64,000 bases of DNA from positions 1 through 64,000 of the forward strand of contig JAKLJP010000011.1 of the NCBI GenBank assembly GCA_023151115.1, read 5' to 3'. Every line of letters begins with the position of its first letter. Positions within the stretch are counted from its first letter, which is position 1. The notes below the pieces were generated by a model. The model searched no databases, was not told the origin of the DNA, and saw nothing but the letters and a program-made list of their open reading frames with translations. The DNA is from Anaerolineae bacterium. GTDB taxonomy: Bacteria > Chloroflexota > Anaerolineae > 4572-78 > J111. Made by a program: the position numbers and the translations under genes. Below, piece by piece: positions 51,530 through 58,412 of the stretch.

Positions 51530-52396
51530 TTAGCCCGCTGAAGGCGGTTCCAGGCAAATGCCCACGCCCAGAGCGCCGGGTCCCAAGTGCGCGCCGATAA
51601 CCGGGCCAAGCTCGGAGGTGTAGAGGCGGGTGATATTAAAACGGCCTTTGAGCAGGGCGGCCATACTGTCCATTTCCGCTTCGGCGGCGATGTGCATCAC
51701 TCCGGCCTGAACAGGCTGGTGGGGGATGGTCAGTTTGCTTTCAAGTTCCACAAAGAGGCGTTCCAGAGCTCTTTTTTTGGTTCGCACCCGGTCGAGCGGT
51801 TGGAGCTTACCCTCCACCACGGCTAAAATCGGTTTGGTATTGAGCAGGGTTCCCAGAAAAGCCGCAGCCGAGCCAATACGCCCCCCACGCTTGAGATATT
51901 CCAGCGTGTCTACCACCAGGACAATATGGGTGTCGCGCCGCATCTGTTCCAGGCGAGACAAAATGGCGGGCAGAGGTTGACCTGCTGCTGCCATTTCCGC
52001 TGCGGTCAAGGCCATCAGCCCCAAACCCATCGCCGCCGATAAACTGTCGAAGATAGTAATGGCAGCTTCCGGCAATCCTTCGGCGGCGGTGACGGCGGCG
52101 CTGTAGGTGCCGCTTAAGCGGCTGCTGATGGTTAAAACTAAAATTTGAGCGGTGGGGTCTTGCTGCAAAATTTGCTGGTAAATTTGTTTGAACTCGCCGC
52201 TGGCCGGCTGTGAGGTGGTGGGAAAATCGGAGGTGGTGGCTAAACGGCGATAAAAATCGGCGTTGCTGAGGCCGCTGATTTCATCATAAGTTTCAGAGCC
52301 AAAGAGAACTTTAAGCGGCGCCACTGCAATTTGATGCCGCTGAAGCAGGTCCGGGGGAATGTAGCTGGTCGAGTCGGTAACAACCCTAATCATCAT
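51530..52396 (-). CDS. DegV family fatty-acid-binding protein (copy 2)
   Basis: The 288-residue protein has IRVVTDSTSYIPPDL, TTSQPASGEF, LTISSRLSGTYSAA and RGGRIGSAAAFLGTLLNTKPIL, the DegV fold of fatty-acid-binding FakB-type proteins. It is preceded by a winged-helix regulator gene that ends in the repeat just upstream, so the two are probably co-transcribed. Different residues from copy 1 in the lipid pocket region suggest a different acyl preference. Confidence 0.93.
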   Translation of the reverse strand: MMIRVVTDSTSYIPPDLLQRHQIAVAPLKVLFGSETYDEISGLSNADFYRRLATTSDFPTTSQPASGEFKQIYQQILQQDPTAQILVLTISSRLSGTYSAAVTAAEGLPEAAITIFDSLSAAMGLGLMALTAAEMAAAGQPLPAILSRLEQMRRDTHIVLVVDTLEYLKRGGRIGSAAAFLGTLLNTKPILAVVEGKLQPLDRVRTKKRALERLFVELESKLTIPHQPVQAGVMHIAAEAEMDSMAALLKGRFNITRLYTSELGPVIGAHLGPGALGVGICLEPPSAG

Positions 52397-52401
52397 TATG
52401 A

Positions 52402-52430
52402 AAGGTTGAACGTTGAATGTTCAACCTTCA
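52402..52430. repeat. Word-based inverted repeat supplying a stop codon
   Basis: AAGGTTGAAC (52402-52411) and GTTCAACCTT (52419-52428) around a 7-base loop. The TGA stop of the upstream regulator (52428-52430, minus strand) belongs to the element. Confidence 0.88.
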
Positions 52431-53153
52431 ACGGGAAATTTGGGTTTCGCGCCAATTGGGCGCGACAACATTCACCGCATCGTTGAGAAAGGCGGACAGT
52501 TTATTGATACTGTCTTCGCTCATTTCGGCCAACTGATTCTGAAAGCGTTGAGTATGGGTCATCAACTTATCGGCGACGCTGGTGTCTTCGGCTTCGTTAG
52601 TAAGAGAAAAGGCCAGGCTCAAGCCGGCCAAAGCGCCGAGGCCCACCTGTCCTTTAGCATTTAAACCGTTCAAAGCAGATAGGAGATTGTGGGTGCGCAG
52701 CCGTTCCAGGTTGAGCAGCAGCACCGAGATCATCTCGGCGCAGTAGTTGAGGGGCATTTTGGTATCGGGCAAATTAGAGAGGGCTTCGCGCAGGGCGTCG
52801 GCGGGGTTGGCCTGCCGGGCTTCCTCCAGGCGGCGCAAGATTCGTTCTTTGACTCGTGACCAGTCACTGCTGTAGCGCATTTCATCTCGAAGTTGGGTTA
52901 AAAATTGCGCGGCTTTATTTGTGGGGTAAAATACCACTTGCGAACGGCCTGGGCCGGCCTGGTCGCCGCTTAAAACGTAATCAGAAGCGGCCACCCCTTT
53001 TTCTTCCAAAACTTTAAGCATATCGTAAGCCGAAAATTTATTGACGCCCAATTTTTCGGCCAGAACTGAATAATGTACTGGCCCTTTTAGCTCGCGGTAT
53101 AGTTCAAATAAGCTGTCCAAAAAAGTTTGTTGGCGAGGAGTCAATTTCATCAA
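52428..53153 (-). CDS. Winged-helix regulator-like protein next to degV
   Basis: The 241-residue protein starts with a winged-helix-like domain: LTPRQQTFLDSLFELYRELKGPVHYSVLAEKLGVNKFSAYDMLKVLEEKG, resembling LexA-type DNA-binding N-termini but without the LexA protease residues. A helical second domain (about 90-241) follows, of unknown fold. It most likely regulates the DegV gene located 32 bases downstream. A lipid or acyl-chain signal would fit that partner but is not shown. The TGA stop is part of a word repeat. Confidence 0.75.
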   Translation of the reverse strand: MMKLTPRQQTFLDSLFELYRELKGPVHYSVLAEKLGVNKFSAYDMLKVLEEKGVAASDYVLSGDQAGPGRSQVVFYPTNKAAQFLTQLRDEMRYSSDWSRVKERILRRLEEARQANPADALREALSNLPDTKMPLNYCAEMISVLLLNLERLRTHNLLSALNGLNAKGQVGLGALAGLSLAFSLTNEAEDTSVADKLMTHTQRFQNQLAEMSEDSINKLSAFLNDAVNVVAPNWRETQISR

Positions 53154-53474
53154 ACGCCTCCGGGAAAATAGCCAAAAAAACCAAAAACCTGCCGAATTTT
53201 ACCTTTATCTGTCAGGCTTGTCAATTGTGGCGTATCGGTGAAGCAACTTAAGTGTTTTATCCTGATGGTATTTAATCATAATTGAGGAAGCTTAAACCTT
53301 CCTGAGATTTGTATAGCGTTCCAGAAAAGTTTTCGCTGTTAAATAGGTAGCAAAGTAGCATGTAGCAGGTCATAAGTTTGTGCTACCTTGCTACCTGCTA
53401 CCTTGATCGTTGAGGAAAATTTTTCTGAATACCCATATTTATACATCTTTATGAGAGAGGTAGATTAAAGTAGT
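53154..53474. other. Gap before the FabF gene with a word repeat
   Basis: No credible gene. A word repeat (AGGTAGCAAAGTAGCA left, TGCTACCTTGCTACCTGCTACC right) lies at 53345-53403. The SD-like GAGAGG at 53454-53459 precedes the FabF start region. Confidence 0.6.
53345..53403. repeat. Word-based inverted repeat (GTAGCA type)
   Basis: AGGTAGCA, GTAGCA and GTAGCAGG words face TGCTACC and GCTACCT words. It shares words with 49672-49729 and 3500-3521. Confidence 0.8.
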
Positions 53475-54737
53475 ATGTATACAAATGGAAACGGTAATCG
53501 GCGGCGGGTGGTCGTCACCGGGATGGGCGCGGTTAGCCCGCTGGGTAATACCTTAGCGGCCACGTGGGCAGCCATGATGCAGGGCGAGTGCGCCGTTGAC
53601 ACCATTACCAAGTTTGATACGGCCGGCTTCCCTTGCACGATGGCCGCGTTTGTGCGGGATTTTGATCCGACCCAATACATGGATAAACGCGACGCCCGGC
53701 GCATGGCCCCTTTTCTGCATTTTGCCGTCGCTGCGGCGCAAGAGGCTCTGGCTGACGCCGGCCTCGATTTGAACCAGGAGGACCCCACCCGGGTGGGGGT
53801 AGAGATTGGCAGCGCCATCGGTGGGGCGGATGTGGTGGAGGAAGAGCGGCTGACCCTGGAACGGGAAGGTGTTAAAAAGGTCAATCCTGCGGCCATTCCG
53901 GCCCTTTTAATCAATATGCCGGGTTGTTTTATTGCCATTCATCATAATATTCGCGGGCCGGTCAATGCCTCGGTGACAGCCTGCGCCACCGGCATTTCCG
54001 GCATTGGCGAGGGTATGCGCCGCATCGTCTGGGGTGATGCCGATACCATGCTGGTCGGTGGAACGGAAAGCGCCATCACCCCGCTGACGATTGGTGCTTT
54101 TGGCCGCTTGACCGCGCTTTCCAAACGCAACGATACCCCCAAGCGGGCCATTACCCCCTTCGACGCCAACCGCGACGGCACTATTGTGGGTGAAGGCGCG
54201 GGGGTGCTGGTGTTGGAGTCGCTGGAACATGCCCAGGCTCGTGGCGCGCACATTCTGGCCGAAGTCAAAGGCTACTCCCTCACCAGCGACGCTTTTCACA
54301 TTTCCTCGCCCCGCGAGGACGGCAGCAGTCAGGCACGGGCTATGCAGCAGGCGCTCAAAGATGGCGGCCTCGAACCGCACCAGGTCCATTACATCGGCGC
54401 GCACGGCACCGGCACGCCCATGAACGATGCCATTGAGACCATCGCCATCAAAACGGCCTTTGGCGAGTCGGCCTATGATCTTGCCATTAGCTCCATCAAG
54501 AGTATGACCGGTCATACCCTCGGGGCAGCCGGGGCGCTGTCGGCCATTGCCGCCATTAAGGCTATGCATGAAGGCTTTATTCCACCCACCATTAACCTGG
54601 AAACGCCTGACCCAGCTTGCGATTTGGATTATGTGCCCAACCAGCCGCGCCGGGCTGAGGTGAAGGTGGCGGTGGTCAATGGCTTTGGGTTTGGCGGGCA
54701 AAACGCCAGTATCGCTTTGCAGAAGTGGGAAGAGTGA
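53475..54737 (+). CDS. fabF: 3-oxoacyl-[acyl-carrier-protein] synthase II
   Basis: The 420-residue condensing enzyme has the catalytic Cys170 in ACATGISG, His in HGTGTPMND and His in SIKSMTGHTLGAAG, the C-H-H set of KAS II. It elongates acyl-ACP with malonyl-ACP in fatty-acid synthesis. It stands alone, with no acpP, fabD or fabG nearby, so it is a second copy or a dispersed gene. The TGA stop is followed directly by AGTAGACGG-type word repeats (54738-54770). Confidence 0.96.
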   Translation: MYTNGNGNRRRVVVTGMGAVSPLGNTLAATWAAMMQGECAVDTITKFDTAGFPCTMAAFVRDFDPTQYMDKRDARRMAPFLHFAVAAAQEALADAGLDLNQEDPTRVGVEIGSAIGGADVVEEERLTLEREGVKKVNPAAIPALLINMPGCFIAIHHNIRGPVNASVTACATGISGIGEGMRRIVWGDADTMLVGGTESAITPLTIGAFGRLTALSKRNDTPKRAITPFDANRDGTIVGEGAGVLVLESLEHAQARGAHILAEVKGYSLTSDAFHISSPREDGSSQARAMQQALKDGGLEPHQVHYIGAHGTGTPMNDAIETIAIKTAFGESAYDLAISSIKSMTGHTLGAAGALSAIAAIKAMHEGFIPPTINLETPDPACDLDYVPNQPRRAEVKVAVVNGFGFGGQNASIALQKWEE

Positions 54738-54825
54738 GGCAGTAGACGGTAGCCAGTAGACGGGGGATAGGAGTGAGGCAGAAAAGAGGTTCCATAATAG
54801 TTTTGGATGCCAGGAGTAAAGGCTC

Positions 54826-55386
54826 ATGTATCATGAATTGACTGTTGCGGATAAGGTTATTACCGGCGAGGAACTGCTCGAGCTGGGTGATATTGGTCCC
54901 TGTGAATTGATCGAAGGGAGAATTGTGCCGATGACGCCAACGGGCGATGAACATGGTAGTTATGAAGGTAATCTTTATTACGTACTGCGCTCATTTGTTG
55001 ATAGCCACAAATTGGGTAAAGTGCGGGTGGGTGAAGTAGGCATCTATATCCGTCGCAATCCTGACACCGTGCGCGGCGCGGATGTAATTTTTATCTCGAA
55101 CGAGCGTTATGCTCAGAAAAAATCCAGCGATTTTTTAGATGTCGCGCCAGATTTGGTCGTTGAAATTTTATCGCCCAATGATAAATGGACGGAAGTGACG
55201 CAGAAATTGCGAGAGTACTTCGCCATCGGCGTCCGTTTGGTCTGGGTAGCTGATCCGCAAGCGCGATGTGTCTATGCTTATCGCTCGCTGACCGAGGTGC
55301 GCGAGTTTACGGAAAATGATGAATTATTGGGAGATGAGGTGCTGCCGGGTTTTTCAGAGAAGGTAGCGCGATTATTTGAGGAGTGA
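54826..55386 (+). CDS. Uma2-family (PD-(D/E)xK) restriction-endonuclease-like protein
   Basis: The 186-residue protein has the Uma2 pattern ELIEGRIVPMTPTGDEHGSYEGNLYYVLR, RGADVIFIS and APDLVVEILSPND, with the Asp...Glu-x-Leu core of a PD-(D/E)xK nuclease. Uma2 proteins are abundant in cyanobacteria and Chloroflexota, usually as many copies, and their role is not established. It ends just before the M48 gene start (stop 55384-55386, ATG 55388), so the two are closely coupled. Confidence 0.93.
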   Translation: MYHELTVADKVITGEELLELGDIGPCELIEGRIVPMTPTGDEHGSYEGNLYYVLRSFVDSHKLGKVRVGEVGIYIRRNPDTVRGADVIFISNERYAQKKSSDFLDVAPDLVVEILSPNDKWTEVTQKLREYFAIGVRLVWVADPQARCVYAYRSLTEVREFTENDELLGDEVLPGFSEKVARLFEE

Positions 55387-55387
55387 T

Positions 55388-56446
55388 ATGGTGATGGTCG
55401 AAACCCAATTACGAGAGTTTCCGCACCTTAGCCCGGCGGCGTTTCAGCATCCGGCGGATGTGCAGGCGACAGCTAACCTGCAAAAAGTGCCGTTGCTGGC
55501 TCCGCTGATCAAACTGGTTTCCAGCTCCGTTTTTGAAAAGCAGATGCGGCTGATGAGCATTTCTAGCACCGTGCGGCTGGGGCCGAACCAGGCTCGCAGC
55601 GTTTACCAAAAGTTTGAGAAAGCGGCGGCTATTTTAGACCTGCCGGAATTACCTGAGTTGTATGTCAGCAGCCAGTATGTAATTAACGCCCTGGCCTTTG
55701 GGGTCAAAAAGTATCAAATCATTATGTTCGCCGGCCTGATTGACTTTCTGACCGAGGAAGAACTATTGGCCGTGATTGGGCACGAATTGGGCCACGTCAA
55801 ATGCCAGCACATGCTCTACAAAACGATGGCTTACATTCTGCGTTATTTTGGGGCGCAGGCGTTGTACAGTTTGCTGCCCGCCGGAACCGCGACCCTGGCG
55901 ACCATCCCGCTGCAACTGGCTATTTTGGAATGGGAGCGTAAAGCCGAATTGTCGTGCGACCGGGCCGCTTTGCTGGTGGTGCAAGACCCGGCGGTGGTCG
56001 CCAGCGCCCTGGCTAAACTGGCCGGCGGCTCCAAAAAGATTTTGCCCGAGCTGAATATGGACGAGGTGTTGCAGCAGGCCCAGGAGTATCATGAAGCCGG
56101 CGATGGTCTGGTGGAACAGCTTTTCAAAGTGAACATGCTGCTGCTGCAAACTCATCCGTTTCCCATTGTGCGAGCTAAAGAAATTATAGATTGGGCCGAC
56201 TCGGAGCAGTACCAGAACATTTTGGCCGGTAATTATATCCAGGAAGCCGCCTCACCGGCCCTGCTTCTGATCGAGCCGATGGCCAAAGTCTGCCCCCAGT
56301 GCAGCCAGTTGGTTAATGCGTCCGCTCCGCTCTGCCTGGCTTGTGGCAGCAGTTTGAAAGGCGCGCGGCGAGTCTGCGCCAAGTGCCATATCAAAGTGTT
56401 CTCTACTTGGGATACCTGTCCGGGTTGTGGCAGCCGGTTACAGTAG
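55388..56446 (+). CDS. M48-family zinc metalloprotease with C-terminal zinc ribbons
   Basis: The 352-residue protein has HELGH (His132, Glu133, His136) and a third ligand Glu187 in ERKAELSCDRAA, the M48 (HtpX/Ste24-like) site. Hydrophobic stretches around 109-121 and 143-180 are less clear membrane segments than in HtpX. The C-terminus has two zinc ribbons (CPQCSQL...CLACG and CAKCHIK...CPGCG). It probably degrades membrane or misfolded proteins. ATG at 55388 starts 1 base after the Uma2 stop. The TAG stop (56444-56446) is part of a word repeat. Confidence 0.9.
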   Translation: MVMVETQLREFPHLSPAAFQHPADVQATANLQKVPLLAPLIKLVSSSVFEKQMRLMSISSTVRLGPNQARSVYQKFEKAAAILDLPELPELYVSSQYVINALAFGVKKYQIIMFAGLIDFLTEEELLAVIGHELGHVKCQHMLYKTMAYILRYFGAQALYSLLPAGTATLATIPLQLAILEWERKAELSCDRAALLVVQDPAVVASALAKLAGGSKKILPELNMDEVLQQAQEYHEAGDGLVEQLFKVNMLLLQTHPFPIVRAKEIIDWADSEQYQNILAGNYIQEAASPALLLIEPMAKVCPQCSQLVNASAPLCLACGSSLKGARRVCAKCHIKVFSTWDTCPGCGSRLQ

Positions 56447-56520
56447 ACAGTGATCAGTAGTCAGTAGCCAGAAAATATTAGCTCTCTGCACTGTTTACTG
56501 ATAACTGGTTACTGATTACC
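56441..56520. repeat. Word-based inverted repeat supplying stops of two convergent genes
   Basis: CAGTAGACAGTGATCAGTAG and TCAGTAGCCAG words on the left face ACTGTTTACTGATAACTGG and TTACTGATTACC words on the right. The left end contains the TAG stop of the M48 gene and the right end encodes the final GNQ and TAA of the convergent GT39-like gene. Confidence 0.88.
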
Positions 56521-58287
56521 ATCCAATTCTTCACAACGCTTCAAGTTTTCCCCCTCCAATTCCCAACACGTCCGATCCTTAAACTGTTCGCGCAGTTTTC
56601 GGGTCATTTCTGGCCCTTCGTCGCTGGCGTAGACAACCGGTCCGTCCAGGGTGGGGCTGTTGGCCGCAAACGGCGCGGCGAAGTCGCTCCACCGTTCTAC
56701 ATTTTTGACAATCACCAGTGCCGGTTCCGGTAGTGCAGCCCGCTTCACCACTTTGAGTTGAGCGGCGGTGATGCCATATTTCCCCTTCTGCGCCGTCAAA
56801 AGTGGCGGCAAATTCCAGATGAGATTATAGGCAGTAAAGATGACAACTACGAAGATGGGCAGCCAGTGTAATGAACTTTTCCCTCCCCCCCGCGGCGGGA
56901 GGGTCAGGGAGAAGGGCGATTCCGGCCACCCCATCTGCTTTTGGGACAAACGCTGACCCTCCCCTAATCCCTCCCTTTGAGGGAGGGGAATATGAGCCAA
57001 CACATCCCCTGCAATCTGCACTCCCCGCACCGTCAACAACAAAAATGCCGGCAGGGCATCATAATAATAGCGGGGAAAACCGCCGTCGCTTCCGCCGAAA
57101 GCCCAATAGAAAATGTGAACAAAAATCAAGCTCAGAATTATGCCTAACAACAGCCAATCCCAGCGATTGGCTCGCCGGGCCAGAAAGGGGATAGGCAGAA
57201 ATAACAGATTGGTCCAGCCCGGCCAACCGAATAATCCCGTCGCCAAAGCAGTCAGTTTGAGCCGAGTGTTGATAAAAATGGCATCGGTTATCGTATAGCC
57301 ATAGGGTCCTATATCCGGGCCAAAGCCAAGCCGGTCATAAGGCCAGACGAGCAGGTAGGCGTTGAAAGTTGGATTGCCGGTGATGGCCCACCAATAGAGC
57401 GGTGATAAGGCGGCGATGGATAGTCCGCCCACAGCCAACCAGAACAGCGCCGGCCATTTGATTTCGCCACGCCAAATAAGGGTAAGCAAAAATATGCCAA
57501 TAGCCAGCCCCATTCCCACCCCGGCAAAAGGCCGGGTGATGAAGGCTGCGCCGAGGGCGGTTCCGGTGAGGATGCTATAAATCCATTGGCGTCGTGGTGC
57601 GTGGTGCGTGGTGCGTAGCTCATTTTCTTCACGCACCACGCACCACGCACCACATTTTGTAACCAAATAATATGTCCCTACCAACCCCACCGTTGACCAA
57701 AACAGCGAGGCCGTGTGCGAAAGCAGCGAACTGGATAAAAATAAAAAGCCCGGTGTGATCAGTCCAAGTCCGGCGGCCCATAGGCCAACGGCCCTCACCC
57801 CCAACCCCTCTCCCTCTGGGAGAGGGGAGTCGCCCCAGCGACGAGGTGAGGACTTTTTGTCATTGGTAGCATGCCATTGGTTCATGTACGCTCTTCTGCA
57901 AAAGCAATGCCCCAGCCAGGCAATCAACGCCAGAGTGATTGCTGCCAATGTGGCATTGACCAGCCAGGGTTCGCCCAGCCGGACGCCGAGACTCAGCAGG
58001 AACGGCCAGCCGGGCGGGTATTTGCCAAAGCGTTGTCCCTGGTAATCCACCACAAAAGGAGACCAGAAGGCTTGCCGCAGGGGAGGCGTCGGCGCGGCCA
58101 GGTGATTTTGGGCAAAAACTTTGGCCTGGAAAAGATAAGCGGCTTCATCTTCAGAGTGGGGAAGGTGCTCAAAGATGCGGTCGGAGAGAAGAGCAATGGT
58201 AAAAAAGGCAGTCAAACAAATAAGGATCAGACTGGCAGTGAAAACATGGCGGCGTAACGATTGAAGGGAAACTACAGTGTTAGGCAT
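56509..58287 (-). CDS. GT39-like (ArnT/PMT-type) membrane glycosyltransferase with three in-frame repeat insertions
   Basis: The 592-residue protein has about ten membrane segments and the GT-C features HLPHSEDEAAYLFQAKVFAQN (acidic catalytic loop) and FGKYPPGWPFLLSLG. It would transfer a sugar from a lipid carrier to an acceptor outside the membrane. Three hydrophilic stretches interrupt it: about 143-168 (SPRRWGDSPLPEGEGLGVRA), 211-234 (GAWCVVREENELRTTHHAPR) and 432-475 (LPQREGLGEGQRL, SPFSLTLPPRGGG). All are encoded by palindromic repeats found as intergenic elements elsewhere. The last three codons are also repeat DNA. The frame is intact, so the protein may still work. Confidence 0.75.
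   Translation of the reverse strand: MPNTVVSLQSLRRHVFTASLILICLTAFFTIALLSDRIFEHLPHSEDEAAYLFQAKVFAQNHLAAPTPPLRQAFWSPFVVDYQGQRFGKYPPGWPFLLSLGVRLGEPWLVNATLAAITLALIAWLGHCFCRRAYMNQWHATNDKKSSPRRWGDSPLPEGEGLGVRAVGLWAAGLGLITPGFLFLSSSLLSHTASLFWSTVGLVGTYYLVTKCGAWCVVREENELRTTHHAPRRQWIYSILTGTALGAAFITRPFAGVGMGLAIGIFLLTLIWRGEIKWPALFWLAVGGLSIAALSPLYWWAITGNPTFNAYLLVWPYDRLGFGPDIGPYGYTITDAIFINTRLKLTALATGLFGWPGWTNLLFLPIPFLARRANRWDWLLLGIILSLIFVHIFYWAFGGSDGGFPRYYYDALPAFLLLTVRGVQIAGDVLAHIPLPQREGLGEGQRLSQKQMGWPESPFSLTLPPRGGGKSSLHWLPIFVVVIFTAYNLIWNLPPLLTAQKGKYGITAAQLKVVKRAALPEPALVIVKNVERWSDFAAPFAANSPTLDGPVVYASDEGPEMTRKLREQFKDRTCWELEGENLKRCEELDGNQ
56881..56987. repeat. Nested palindrome inside the GT39-like gene (CCCTCCC type)
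   Basis: Outer arms GGGAGGGTCAG (56897-56907) / CTGACCCTCCC (56953-56963), with CCCTCCC-TTT-GAGGGAGGG (56969-56987) and a CCCTCCC/GGGAGGG pair at 56881-56903. It is translated in frame as residues about 432-475. Confidence 0.85.
57594..57653. repeat. 23-bp perfect inverted repeat inside the GT39-like gene
   Basis: GTGGTGC words from 57594 to 57616 are the exact complement of 57631-57653, with a 14-base loop. It is translated in frame as residues about 211-232. Confidence 0.95.
57793..57851. repeat. Nested palindrome inside the GT39-like gene (CCCCTCTCCC type)
   Basis: CCCCTCTCCC-TCT-GGGAGAGGGG (57805-57827) inside CCTCACC (57793-57799) / GGTGAGG (57845-57851). It encodes SSPRRWGDSPLPEGEGLGVRA. 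Confidence 0.9.
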
Positions 58288-58412
58288 GTCACTCTGAGCG
58301 AAGCGAAGAGCCGCAAAGATTTTATTATTTTCTTAGCGTTCTTGGCAGCTTACCGTGAGATTTTACGACCTGTCTGGTTCAACATCGTCTTGACCACTAC
58401 AAATAAATTCGA

